A stretch of DNA of 64,000 bases from Dillenia suffruticosa (Eukaryota > Streptophyta > Magnoliopsida > Dilleniales > Dilleniaceae): contig JAVTVX010000012.1 in the NCBI GenBank assembly GCA_033439265.1, positions 3,895,001-3,959,000 on the forward strand. The letters are read 5' to 3'. Below are positions 1 through 13,000 of the stretch, one piece after another. The stretch's first letter is position 1. Each line of letters begins with the position of its first letter. The position numbers and the translations under genes are program-made. The notes under the pieces were generated by a model. That model had not been told where the DNA came from, made no database searches, and was given only the letters and a program-made list of their open reading frames with translations.

Positions 1-2835
1 CCCACATGAATGTCGAGTGAGTCATATTGTTCCTGAAGAGTATGAGATCCTTCGACTTCAACAAGTGTAAGGTTATGGTCCTGAATTCGGAAGTTGATTG
101 AGGTGGTCAATCCCACATTTGAAATCCTAAATTTATAGAGTTTCCCTGTATAAGACGGCCACAATAAAAATTAAGCAGTTTTTATTCTAAAACAAACATT
201 TCGTGAACTTCTAAGTGCTAGGACTTTTAAAGTTAGAAAGGCTTGAAAGCAACTTTGCACATTTTATCAAATATCCAAATGGTGTCATCATTAAACACTT
301 AAAATTACAAGTTTCATGTATGTAAATCCAAGAAAATTCAAGTGCTAGTGTTTCTAAGCAAATTATATCTTCTCATAATCTCCTATAGAATATCTGTCAA
401 AGTTTTCACGGTCAATTAATGCACAACAAAGGCACTCAGAGAGCAACAGATTAAGTTTCAAAATCGTTGGATACAGTTACAAGAGTCATTTCTTATTTTC
501 TTGTTTATCCACTTCTATTTAAGGTCATATGGCATTTATTCATAGTAAATTATTTTCTTGCAGTCGCATCCATAATTTTCTGACGTTACTTTTGAAAAGG
601 GTCAATTTGAAAGTTTCCAGTATGTAGCATTCTCTAGATATAGCTTCCTAAACTTTCTTCTAACATAGTCCTTTAGTTTATATTTTCTGGACAAACCAAC
701 AATGCCCTTAACATTCAATGATCCACATGATTACATTATTTGTATATGTTAGTCATCTAATGTTAGGAATAAAAAGAAGAGTATATAGAAAATGCTCGGT
801 AGTTCAAGAGCTTCCTTCTATTAATGGCTCAAAAAGAGCTTTGCAGCAGGAAAAAGAAAAGAAAAATCAGTCTGCTCTCATGAGCAAGATTGCCTCTCAC
901 TAGCCGAAGCTTACACTACTATTCTCTGTCCTTTCCACCCCCTTTCTCATCTATTTATAGCCTCATTTTAGCATCTTCTTTCCCTAACTAATCAGATTCT
1001 TTCAACAGCCTTTAGTTACTTCTAACAGCTTGCTGTTATTCTCCTTGGCTCTCCGTTGATACACTTTCATCCCTATAGGATCGGCCACATGTTCTGCAGT
1101 GGCCACCTCATCCGCCAGCTGGTTACTCCTAATATCTAACAGTATATAATATAAGCATAAACCTTTACCAGTAAACAGCTCAAAGAAAAACAAAACCTAA
1201 ATGCAAGATTCAATTATCAGCCTAATGCAAGATTAGATTGAAAAATTCTAGATAGGTGCATACCTGGTTGACCAATGAAGGTAGACGACTTCTGCCCATT
1301 TATGAGCAAGCCATTAGGATAGGGCAAATCATAACCAGAGTCCAATCTCTGCTGCAATTCCTGCAGATGAAGACTGTGTCAGTCTTTTTTTAAGAAAATA
1401 GAAACCATTAGCTGATCTGTCACCAAAATTCACAAAATAAGCAGAAGACTTCAAAAATGATAATTCCTCATGCACCAACACCATGTAATTAGCCTTTGGA
1501 GGACAAACAGGTAGTCGCTCCAAAACCATTCAGTGATATTGGTTTTGTGGTTATCAAAGTCATAACAAAACAAATTAACATTTTAATGGTGCAATAAGCA
1601 TTACTCAAAAGAAAAAGTATGATACTGTGTTCCCACTTAAACTTCAGAAGTTTATCACCTTTCTGGATTTAGAGAAACAATATCTCAGAGATTTTCTATC
1701 ATTCACACTGTGAAAAGACGACAATGTTTATCACTGACTAAAGGCAATACCCAATAATGAATAAGAGAAACAGATAGAGGAAACTTAGCATAATGCACAA
1801 AGAAAAAGAAAGAAACAGCCCCCCAGGGGGAGGGGGTAATATACTCAGTTAGGACCCTCTTGCAGCACAAGATAGAAAATCCAGATAGCCCCACCTTGTG
1901 GCCAGCAGTGTGCCAGTCACCAACAAGTAAAGTGAATTCTTCAACAGGCATGGGATACGGAATTGGAATAACAGATCTTTCTTGAATATTAAATGCCCCA
2001 AAAGCTCCAGCAGCTCTATGCATTGAAGTTGAAGGAAAATATGTGTAGGTACCAATCTGATCTTTAACTTGAAATACATATGTGTAGTTTGAGTTTGGAG
2101 GGATTGGGCAATTAGTTCCAAGCACACCATCCTGCCATGAGTTTTTCCTCTGTTTAATCCCATTCCTGGTTTTCAAACAGAAGCAGTTACTCATGAGATC
2201 ACTTCCAAATTCTGGACACAAACACTTGGCAAAGTACATAAACCACCATATTTTCCAAAAATGTGAGAAAAAAATGACAAATGAAACAGGCTGTGAAAAA
2301 GAAGAATTATATACTTGAAACTCATGAAATCACATAATTGTTGGTTTCCTTTTCCTTTTGCTAACAATATTGCCAAAAGACTGGTGGAAGTGCACAACAG
2401 CATCGAGCTAGAAACAGACAAAGAGAGAGGGATTACCATGTAATCAGAAAAGGCTCATCCAGATTATTAATGACATTAATGACAATGTTGTCATTGGTCA
2501 CACACTCAATTGGAGGGCCAGGGAACTGTCCATTGATAAGGATGGCCTACAAATTTCCGAGGCTAAAATCAGAAACAATTCTACTAAAAGGCAAGAATAA
2601 AAATGCAAAAATAAACTCAAAAGCCTTTTGCATTGGTATCAGGGGATGAATCTGAATTTGCACCGACAAAGCCTGATGGTACAAAACCAACCTGTTGAGG
2701 GACACCAAGAGGAGAAATGGTACCATAAGTTATGATCCATGTATAAAACCTATATGGGTCATCTGCATTTGCACGTAACACACAAAAGCAAGCCAATATT
2801 CCAACAAAGAAATGCAGAAACCTCGCTCGCCCCAT
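1..2835 (-). CDS. SKU5-similar (SKS) multicopper-oxidase-like protein, 5' part, truncated by window edge
   Basis: Exons on the minus strand are 2835-2692, 2546-2437, 2165-1895, 1360-1264 and 145-1 (continues outside). All junctions are GT-AG and keep frame, giving about 255 residues. Start: ATG at 2835, followed by a hydrophobic signal peptide (about residues 1-24, ending RANA) and then the family start DDPYRFYTW. Family landmarks are SPLGVPQQ, INGQFPGP, NGIKQRKNSWQDGVLGTNCP, VKDQIGTYTYFPS, LLVGDW, LPYPNGLLINGQ and FRISNVGL. These are cupredoxin domain 1 and the start of domain 2. Known of the family: secreted or GPI-anchored, wall and plasma-membrane proteins involved in directional cell expansion. 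The His ligands that bind copper in laccases and ascorbate oxidase are replaced here (TWNG where oxidases have HWHG), so oxidase activity is unlikely. GPI signal and C-terminus lie outside, so the exact paralogue cannot be named. The 1.1-kb fourth intron carries a solo LTR. Confidence 0.93.
747..1141 (-). mobile_element. solo LTR inside the fourth SKS intron, 5-bp target duplication GTATA
   Basis: On the minus strand the element starts TGTTAGATATTAGG and ends GACTAACA, so the termini are TGTTAG...CTAACA. Both sides carry GTATA (742-746 and 1142-1146), the expected 5-bp target duplication. Inside, minus strand, is a TATA-like GGCTATAAATAG followed by a U5-like stretch, as in plant LTRs. No second LTR, PBS or coding region is adjacent, so it is a solo LTR (395 bp) left by LTR-LTR recombination. 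Family not identified. Confidence 0.8.
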
Positions 2836-3572
2836 TATCAACTAATTGATGTTTTTGAAGAAAATCCAATCTCTGCCCAACAATAATGCAGAAGTCATAA
2901 ATATTAAATTAGATTGAAGAACCAGAATTACAAACAAATAACACCAAATACAGGCAATTGTGGTACATATCTCAACATAGAAGGCTCTAATGGCATGATC
3001 ATTTTTCTAAAAAATGCTTTCCATGAAAAAAAAAATATCTAAACCGAAGTGACACCAACAACACTACAATCATTATAAACAATTACCAACACAAATCAAA
3101 TAACCAAATGTTTTTTTGCATTCAAGATTGGACTTCCGAAAAAATGTCAGAAAATTCAAAATCTCAAAGCCAAAAAGTATATGGTGCATAGGTGAAGATA
3201 CCAAAGGGATCATAATTATCAAACACAAGATTCACATAATAAAATAGATACCTCATGATGGTAAAAGGTCAAATTGGATTAATAATATTTTTTAAAGAGC
3301 AAAGTTCAGGATATTATGTATTATAGCCAAACAGAGAAATCTCATTTATATATGCAATTAACTCAAAGTGAATAAAGGCAAAGAACATACCAGAAATCCA
3401 ATCTCCTCAACAGAGAAGAAGAGGAGAAGAAAGCGTGAAGAAAGTAGAAGGATACCCATCAAGAACAAATCTTGAAACCCTTAAATAAGGGTTGAATATT
3501 GGAGGTGAAATGCCAGGTAAGCTAAAGGTCTACTGCGCCGTATTTCATGCTCAAGCCATCGTGTTCATCTTT

Positions 3573-3603
<31 letters not shown>

Positions 3604-3949
3604 TGGCGTTTCGTTTGACCCGCATTTCTTGGAATTCGTAAACTTTGAGAACAAGCATGGTCAAAAGAAACAATTGAAAATATGCCCTAATTGCATTTTC
3701 TTCTTCCTCCTCTCCATGAGAGGAGTGAGCTGTGAGTGACTGTTTGAGTGTAAGTGTTTGAGAACTGAATTGTCGGTGAGAGAGAGAGAGAAGCGAAAAG
3801 GACGCAGCGAACAACGGATCATCAATTAATGCGATTGTATGCCATCTCAATTAAGTTAAATTGAGTACTGAAAAGAATCCGTGGATCAGAATTTGGGAAA
3901 TTAGGGTTTCACACGTGACCAAAAAATGGAAATTAGGGGGGTAGGCCTC

Positions 3950-3960
<11 letters not shown>
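2836..3960 (-). promoter_or_regulatory. SKS 5' UTR with leader intron, and proximal promoter
   Basis: A leader intron is suggested by a donor CTG|GTATG with the exon ending at 3391 and an acceptor TTGGGCAG at 2873, placing a short non-coding exon around 3391-3500. Upstream on the minus strand is a telo-box AAACCCTAA (3901-3909) next to an ACGTG core. The transcription start is inferred, not shown. Confidence 0.45.
3571..3602. repeat. (TTC)n microsatellite
   Basis: About ten tandem TTC units just upstream of the inferred SKS leader exon; read on the minus strand it is a GAA repeat. Confidence 0.95.

Positions 3961-3987
<27 letters not shown>
3953..3987. repeat. (TC)n microsatellite
   Basis: Uninterrupted TC dinucleotide run in the SKS upstream region. 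Confidence 0.95.
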
Positions 3988-3990
<3 letters not shown>

Positions 3991-4908
3991 GATTATTGGA
4001 TCGTGTGCATACAGATGGAACTTTCAGAGAATAATTTTTTAGGGTTTCGTTACGTTCCCTTCTGAACGATGTTTTTTTTTTCTCTCGAAATTCCCTTTTT
4101 TATATTTTAAAATTTTCTCACATCTTTTAGGTTCTTCGCGCCTTCGCCAACACAAATCGCCGAATTCGAATATTTGTCACTCAAATTTATTCAATAAAAA
4201 TCCTAATAATTAATTTACTAAGAAAAAATAAAATTATTTTTTTTTTCATTTTGTTACATTTTATCTGCCTTCTTATGGATTTCAACCCCTAAATTATATC
4301 TTTTATTTTAAGCAATAAAGACCAATTTTAAATATTTTCTATTTAACTTTTATTTGTCAAAAAAAGAAAAAAAAATTGATATTATTTCATAAATTTAATA
4401 CTATAATCTTATATTAAATAATAAAATCATAAATTGTAAAATTAAGCTCGATCCAACTACTTGACCATATAATTTGATATCATTTTCTTAATTGCACCGA
4501 AGAACCATAATTTTTCTTTTTATTTTGTTAAAAAATCATACTAAAACACAAATTTAGTTCAAATTTGAGCACTACATACATTAAATCTAAAATGATTCCA
4601 TGTGCTCAATAATTACGTTGAAATTATTTAAAATAAATCTAGTTTATAAAATCTTATTTTATCTTATTTGTTTCGACTTATTTTTATTCTATATAATATT
4701 TTTAAATTAAAATAAAAATATTTTTATAAAAAAATTATAGGGTTTTATGAATAGAAAATATATTTTTTATAATAAAATCAAGTTAGTAATTTTAATTTCC
4801 TCACATATGCCGAAAAAGATTTAATGAAGTTGGTAATTCCCTTGAGTTGTGTGAATAAATTATATTTTATTTTATTTTTGTAATATTTTTAAGTTAAAGT
4901 GAATTTTT

Positions 4909-4911
<3 letters not shown>

Positions 4912-4948
<37 letters not shown>
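4912..4948. repeat. (AT)n microsatellite
   Basis: Uninterrupted AT dinucleotide repeat. Confidence 0.95.
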
Positions 4949-4949
<1 letters not shown>

Positions 4950-7619
4950 CATTTTAGAAGTATAATTTAATATTTTTTTGTAGAAAATGATTAAATTTGT
5001 CATTATTAATCTCTAACTTTTTAAAATATTATGAAAATATTTCTGAACCAAATCTCTTTAGCACTTCAAGTCAAAAGGGAAAGAACAGGGGCAGAAGGGA
5101 ATTAGAATGCAGCCCCAAGGTCGGATCCGGTAGGGTCTCCGGTAATCAATTCCAATCCCATGTGCAATTTAATTCCCACCATGTGGTTTTGATCTGTGAC
5201 AACTTTTTCAAATCATCAGAATCTTGGAATTAGGGTTTCCTTTGTTTGAGAGGGCAATGGGGGGTTTTCTTTTCCTCGCAGTATAAAAAAGCTTGGAAAA
5301 TCCAACAAAATGGACGTACGAGAGTCCCCATTGTTTGAAGCCTGGCAACTAGCAAGGGTCGGGTGTGAATTGCTTGATCATTGGATTCTTGGTTTTCTCT
5401 GCTTTAGCTTTCTCAACCTTTGATCTTAGGTTGAGTTCTTTAGTCCTTCAATGTTAGAATTAAGTTGCACAATTCCACAAAATGGAGCCTTCTTTGTCTT
5501 TTGTTAGGATATAATTTTAAAATATTCTATTTTATATTTTATATTAAAAAAATTTTAGAATAACTCTATTAAAATCATCGAGATTAATAACATTTAATAT
5601 ATGCCGTTGACTTACTATTTAACAAAAAATCAAAACCAAAGTATATAATTCAATTACTCGATACAAATCTCATATTTTAGCTCATTGTTTAACTTAGGAT
5701 GACGGAGTAGATTATGAGTAATTTAGTATTGGTGTTATTAGACTCGTTTTAATTCGTACTATCACTAATTGTTATGTGCAAAGACAGGGAGATAAAATAG
5801 ATAAATATTATAATTTTTAGACAATAAATAATATTTCAAAAAAATTTTAATAGCGCATTTGAAACTTTTAACAAAATTTACTAAATTATCGTTATACATA
5901 TTCATTTATTTTTCTTGAAAGTTTCGAGGGGGGAGTGCTTTGTCAGTATTTATATCATCATATATTTTTGATATCTTGATTTATTAATCATTTCACTAAA
6001 TTATTCACTAGTTTTTTATTTTTTGTTGACTTGATTTCTAAATGTAAGTTGGTAATTGCAATACGATCTTTGTGATGCATGTTAAAGAATAATTCTAAAA
6101 TCTTTCATGTTTGGGAATAATTTAGAATAGTTTTTAATGAATATTACAGAATCATTCCACTCTTGTACCCGTAAAACAACACTTCTTTTGGGGCGCCCCC
6201 GGGGTGGGGCATAGACAGGGGAGAAAGGGTGTTGGACGTTACTACAAGCAAGATGGATCTAGAGCTAATGCTTTTGGCGCCCCCGCCGCCGCCGCCGCCG
6301 CCGGGGAAGAGATGAAGAGCCCATGCAGATTTCAATGTTTTTGTTCCTTTTATTACAACATAAATTTGCAAAGGGCAGACATGGAAACAAACTCCTCAAA
6401 AATATTTGGGGGAAGGTGCGAAGGCACCACTTCAAATATTTTCTTAACCGGGGTGCAGCACTAGTCCTTCCTGGAATTTCAAATTACGGGCACAATTGAA
6501 GATTTTCACAACATCATTGCATTGCAAATTCTTGAAGATTTTATTTATTTATTTTTTTTTTCTGTGTTATTTTTTTCTCATGCACCACTATATTTACCTC
6601 TCTGCTCCGGCAGGCCTAATTATAATGCAGACTTAAATAAAGCTCCCAGGAATTGTGGTAGACAACATAAGAACTAGTATTGTAAGAGAGCCGATCCTCA
6701 TCCTGCATCAACATCCTACATTAGGCTGATGAACTGGTATTAGTCATTCAATCGAACATTATAAATTTGCACAGAGTCCATTTATTAAATTACTGAACAG
6801 GGTTCAACTTGTAACACAACAAAACTCAGAATTAGCAATAAATTGTTAGTCTAGAAATTCAAGCATGGCAGAGTACTGCTGTGCCATAGAGGAAACAGCC
6901 CTGTCAGAGATCTCCTTAAACAACAAAGAATACATGTAAGAATGTGGGACAATATACAAACAAAGAAGCTGCATAACATGCATGATTTTGTGTTGATCTT
7001 CTGTGATAATTCCTTGCAGTCACACTATCGAGACCATAAATTAAGACCCACTTGAATAGGTAAACTAACAAACTAATGGGTGCAGTCCAGCAGCCTTGCC
7101 GCAAAGTAGGACATTAGAAGCAATATTGTATTCATTGGTTATGCGTTGTGTAAGATTCCAGACTCTGAACTAGAATTGCTGCCCAAGATACTGCCCTTCC
7201 CAGGCTGCATACTGATATGCATAATGCATTTATTGGAAAGAAATATTCTAGAAAAATATTTTAAAAATTAATAAAAATGAATGATTCTAGAAAAAAATAG
7301 TAACTTTCTTATTTTAATTTATTATAATTTTTTTAATTAGTAGTTATCTTATTATTAAAAGTTTTTTTTTTAAATTATAGTTTTCATATCAGTAATAATT
7401 ATTGAGATTTGTTTTTATTAAAAATTCTATTTTATTGTAACATCTAATTTTTTCTATTTAAAAGGGATATGATCAATAAAAAGACAAATCCAATTTCTCC
7501 TAAAGAAGTGTAATAAGAGATTTGTTAGAAAACAAATTTCCGACCTTCAAAAGTAAGGTCTAAAAGAGGAAAAATCTCGAGTAAGGAAATAGAGGAATTC
7601 CTTACAGGTTATCCATCCA

Positions 7620-8270
7620 CTAGACCCTATACTATGACTCATATCAATTTGGTATCTGAGCTTACCATGTTGAAAAACTCTGCATAATGATTTAATCGGA
7701 TGGAGAGATTCATAAAGGAATTCGAGCAGCAAATGGAGTAGCAAAATGAGATATTTATGAAGGAATTCGAACAGCGAATGGTGCAGCACATGGAGCAGCA
7801 AAGGAGCGACAACTGGCCAGGGAGGAAGAACTCCAACAACAACAGACAGTGCTGAGTATTTTTTTCACTTGGTCAATTGGAATCATATACAGTCTGAAGG
7901 GTGTGAGATCCTTCAATCTCGACTTGCTTCAGTTTTAAGTTTATATAAAGACTTTATCATTACTGATCTATCCAAAATTTAGGATTATGTTTCAAATTAT
8001 TATCGTAAAAATTTCATCATTATCAATGAATAATTGATCAAGTGAATAAATACTAAATCTTTTAATCAAAACTCAAATTCAAATTTTAATAATAAAAAGA
8101 ATTACGTCAAAAAAACTCCCCTTATAAAGGGTTTAATAGTAATTCAAACCAAATTAGTCGAAATATATTTCTAGATATTAGTCAATCAAATATCAAAAAA
8201 AGTTTTTATTATTATAAATTTTTTGTTCGTATTTGTGATCGGGAGGTGGCAGACCATGCATCGCTCGTGA
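7620..8270 (+). mobile_element. degenerate LTR-retrotransposon fragment (PBS-like site and gag-like remnant)
   Basis: TTTGGTATCTGAGCTTACC near 7645-7663 resembles the initiator-Met primer binding site of plant LTR elements (TTGGTATCAGAGC) with one change. Just after it is a gag-like start, interrupted by stops: MLKNSA, then two related segments (IKEFEQQM and MKEFEQRM), then MEQQRS. Further broken frames continue to about 8270. No LTR pair or intact domain is visible, so this is a tentative call. Confidence 0.35.
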
Positions 8271-9888
8271 ATGTGTATAATTGACTTTAGTTAGGTCATG
8301 AATTTTATTTATAAAAGTCATGAATTTTATTTATAAAATTTTTTTAAAAAAAGTTACATGTTCGCTTGAGCCAAGCCAAGAAGGGGCAGTGGCCCTAAAT
8401 TTTGAAAAGAATTTTAATATATATATTTGTTAATAATATAAAATAGAGAAACATCCCCTTGAGAAGATGTTACCTAAAAAATGCCTACATTTTCACTAGA
8501 AAAAAAAAAGGAAAAAGGAAAATTTTCAAATTGGCCTTTCAAAATATTTATTGAAAAATAGTTATTTAATGTAAATTGAATAAAGCTTTAGGACATGTTG
8601 TTTTAGGAAAAAAACTTTCTAAAAAATGCATGGCTGCTAGAAATTTTCTAATTAATAATAAAAAAAAAACCTCTCAATTAAAACCTAAATCAAAATTTTG
8701 AAAAAAAAAAAGAATTCTAAACAAAAACCTCAAAAATATTTTTCTTAGTTATTCGTTGTTACTGAATAGACTTTATAAAACTGTTATGAATTAATGAAAT
8801 ATATTAAAATTAGTAGTTTTCTCACATAAAAATATTTCAAAAAATTAAGAAAATTATTTTCTTAGAAGAAGACTTACCCATATAAAATTATTTTTACAAA
8901 ACACATGGAATCCAGACAAACTGGATTTGGTTTGAGTGGAGAGAATGATTAGTCGAAGCCCAAAGGACATACGTGGATTTCGTTTGGTTGGGCCTGGGCC
9001 TGGAACTAGCCCAGAGAAAGTCCAAAGATCCATCCTATTCGAACCATGCAAGAAAGCCCAATTAAACGCATTTCAATTTGTCACATTCCGGCTATGCTAA
9101 TTTATTATTATTATTTTTTATAACCAAACAATATCCGAAATCAAAATCTAAGTTAGTTAAAATATTATCAAATCCAATTTGGGAAGAACTCTCCTGACAT
9201 AATTTTTTTAATTCTTAAATTTTGAATTCAAAATTTGATAAAAAAACTGATAAACGTCGTCACTTATCCACCAATACATCTCAATAACGTTGATGAAAGT
9301 AGTTTGGGCGGGGGGGGGGTGTGACATCCGACATCTCTCTTACATTCTTCCTCTCTCTCGGTCTCACATGTTGATGAATGTGGTTGGGGTGGGACATCCA
9401 GCATCTCTCTCTTTCTTTCTCACTCTCACATGTTTATGTATGCGGTTGTAGGTAATGTTTTAGGCACGACGGTCCCTGTGATCTGCGTGAAGTACGAGAA
9501 TAAAATAATGAGGGTTGGTGAACGCATGAGGATGCAGATGAGAAGCGTTTATGAGAGGGTTGATGAGAAGCTTTTACGAACTATTAAATCATCATGAGGT
9601 CAAGAAGGAGAAGAAAGCTAACTAGTTTTGCATTGCCGTTTTCCTTTTCCTTTCTGTAGAGTTTTATTCAGCAGACACTTTGTTTTTTTTGTCTCATGCC
9701 TTTATATCTTTTAATTCGTGTCGTCTTCTTATCTTGTCATTTTGTATTATTATTAATTTTTTGGATAAAATTTCGACTTTTCTAATCATTCGTTAAGAAT
9801 TTTAATATTTGTTTTTCATTTTCAAGTTCCAAAGCGTACTAAAAGTAAATAGTGAATGGTAATAGTCTGTACTGGAGAACGCCAAACG

Positions 9889-9960
9889 GGATCCGTGGCG
9901 CAATGGTAGCGCGTCTGACTCCAGATCAGAAGGTTGCGTGTTCGATTCACGTCGGGTTCA
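9889..9960 (+). tRNA. tRNA-Trp (anticodon CCA)
   Basis: 72-nt cloverleaf without intron. The acceptor stem GGATCCG pairs with CGGGTTC with wobble pairs. The D-arm is GCGC-AATGGTA-GCGC. The anticodon stem TCTGA/TCAGA encloses loop CTCCAGA, with anticodon CCA at 9921-9923. The T-arm is GCGTG-TTCGATT-CACGT. The sequence agrees with plant nuclear tRNA-Trp as I remember it. A T5 run at about 9971-9975 could end Pol III transcription. Confidence 0.97.
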
Positions 9961-10087
9961 AACCCCGTATTTTTAATTTGCTCAGATTTTTTCAAATTCA
10001 CTTGCAATTCATAAACGTGAGAAATGGATTAGAGTCATTGGTTGAAATTTGATAAAATGTCGCTTGGGAGTTGAAGATTGTCTTCTT

Positions 10088-13000
10088 TTTCTGTTCATTG
10101 GCCTCCAAAGTTCACAGTTGGAGTGGATAAGCCATTGAAAGAACTGAAGCAAAGATTGCTGAAGGGATATAAGTTTGTCATTGTGGTTTCTGGGGTACGG
10201 GGAAGACCGCTTTGATGAAAATGCTTTGTAATGACAATAAAGTTAAAGGTAAGTTAGTGGATTTTGAAGAATTGATTTTTCGCGGTTTTGTCTCCCCCCC
10301 CCCCCCCCGCCCCATAGGGTTTGTCCAGAATTTGTGATTTGAAAGTACTCCCGAAATGGGTTTGTCTAGAAATTGTGATCTTGAGATATCTAAGACAGAG
10401 GAATTTTTTGGAGATTCATTTGCAATTTTATTGGTTGTCTGATTGTGTTCTATCTAAAGGCTCATCGAACTGTTTGTGGGCTCTCTCTTTCTCTCTCTCT
10501 CTCTCTCTCATTTTCTTCTTTGGCTTAAATTCCTGTTTGGGTGATCTATGTTGGTCAACTTTGGTTTTTTTCTGAAATGGGTTTTCTCCCAAATTGATTT
10601 GAGGAGGATCCAATCTAATAGAGTTTTTTTTTTTTTCTGAAGTTTCATTTGCAATGTTATTGGTTCTTGGGACGAGTCCTATATCTGTTTGATCATGGGC
10701 TCATTAGAGGTTTGAAAACAGTCTATTAATCATCACATGATTTATTCTTCTTCCTTTTTTTTTCCTTCCTTTTATTGGCCCCACAATGATTATGATTAAA
10801 AAATTTGACAATCTTTGGACAATGTTCTTTAAACAGGAAAATTTAGAAAGTTTTACTTTGTCAAAAACGCCAAATTTTAAGGATATTGTCCAGAAACCGT
10901 TTCAAGGTTTAGATCATGCGGTGCCTGATTTGCAGGATGATGAGGAAGCACTCAACAGGCTACAGTGCCTTCTCGAGGAGCTTCCTAATCCTGCGTTAGT
11001 AGTCCTTGATGATGTCTGCCCAGCTACTCACATGCCAGAATGCAATATTGTGGTTGTCAAGATGTTCATATGCAGGATTTGCTTCATTTTGGTTGAATGC
11101 ACTGGATGATGATGATGCCAGTGCTCTTTTATGCCACTCAGCATTCCAGGGAGACGGGAGCTTGAGTATGCCAGTCTAACATATTGTGAAAAAGGTAGTT
11201 ATGGACCTGAAAGGAATGAACAAGATAATAGAGCTAACACTTCACCATATTTGTTCTTTGCATTAGAAACTTGTGATTAGCCAGAATCAGAAATCAAATA
11301 AAACCTAAGATAGGGTACCTTAAACACAATCTTAAGATTAGTTCTGTTTCGTTCCATTGATCTGCAGATAGTCAAAGGAGGTGGGAAATCTCCTCTTGCA
11401 CTCACAGCGTTGGAAACTCTGTGGACAGTCTGCAGAAGCTTGGCATAAGAGGGCAATGAAGTCGTCAGAAGGTCAATCCATCTGTGATTCGGATAGTGCT
11501 GTTTTAGATGAAAAACTAAGTGTTTTCTGGACTTGGGTGCTTTTCTTGGAGGTAATGGATTCCTGTTGCTGCTATTATTGATGTGTCGGTGTAGATGTTT
11601 GGACTTGATAAGGATTGAATTTGTGCCATGTGCAATCTGGTTGAACTCGTCAACCAAAATCTTATTAAAATTGTCATCAAAAGGTATGTTTTCCATTATT
11701 ATGCTAGTTCCTTGTGATGTGGACTAATTTGCTACTCTTTGCTATATTACCCTGCAAACGACAAAGACTTTCTGTGATTTTCACCTCTTTTGTGATGAAA
11801 ATGAATAGATTAGAAAACTTCAATATCTTCAAGATATATTATGCCCTGTAATGCAGTAAAAGAGTCCAAGTAGAGGTTAATCTGAGGGCAAGGAGTCTGG
11901 GCTCCTTGAGGATTATGATAATTTTCTAACGTTGAACCTTTCTTCTTGTTGTCGTGGATAGAAAGCTTTGAACCATACATCTCCATTCTTACTGATACAT
12001 TGGGCCATTCCGTAACATTAGCTATTAGTTACAAGTGCATTAAGTTCACTCAAATGAATTTGTTTTCTGCAATCACCAGGAAAGATGCAGATTAAGTAGA
12101 CGGTTACTATAATGAGCACTTTGTCTTACAACATGAGCTCCTTAGAGAGCTTGCAATTTACCAAAGTATCCAGGAGCTCATAGAGCACAAGAAAAGACTC
12201 ATTGTAGAAGTAAGCGGAGACAAGTTTCCCAAATGGAGTGATCAAGAGCAGCATTGTCTTAGCGCCCGCCTCTTGTGTATTTCCACAGGTTGATCTGTTT
12301 CTCTCTCTCTTTCAGTGGCATAAGTGCTCATGAAACTTGTATGCTTTGATTCTGGTCCATCATAATCATGTCATACTTTGCAGATGGGACATTCTCCTCA
12401 AACTGGCCCAGAGTTGAATTACCTGAGTTTGAGTTTCTAGTTCTCAACTTCCAGACTCTAAAATACATCTTTCCTCGGTTCCTTGAGAATATGCCTAAAT
12501 TGAAGGTTTTGATTGTGACATGGTCATTATTGCTGTGCTGAACTAGCAAATTTTTTAGTCACTGGTTCCTTAAATCTTAAGAGAATCAGATTCGAGCAAG
12601 TCACAATTCCTTCCTTTCCTGAAACCACCATGCGCCTCAACAATTTGCAGAAGATGCCTTTGTTATGTGTGAGATTGGTCAGGCTTTTAAAAGCATAACT
12701 CTTAAGATGTCCTCTTTGTTCCCAAAGCTTATTGACATTGGGCTTGATTACTGCAAGGACTTGGTCAAATTCCCACAATCACTATGTGATCTTGTCTCCC
12801 TAAAGAAGCTTTGCATATGCATTGCCTGCAGAAATAGAGAAAATGAAAAGTTTAGAAGTTCTGAGGCTTCATGCATGCGTAGGATTATCTATGTTGCCAG
12901 ACCCAGTCTGCAGCCTCCATAAGTACTATTTCATTGACCTATGTGACTGTGAAGGCATGAATAAATTGCCAGAGAAGATCGATAACCTGACAAAATTAAG

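Larger units (their letters stand above)
3990..9888. other. AT-rich intergenic region, no recognised gene
   Basis: Mostly AT-rich sequence with short, family-less open frames. It holds an (AT)n run, a GC-rich patch near 6190-6310, a decayed retroelement piece near 7640 and a G10 run at 9310-9319. The stretch 6600-7230 is less AT-rich than its surroundings, but I recognise no protein or RNA in it. Confidence 0.6.

Noticed and set aside
1002..1193. Minus-strand frame with a gag-like look (LADEVATAEHVADP)
   Set aside because: Most of it lies in the U3 part of the solo LTR at 747-1141; no gag domain or second LTR is adjacent.
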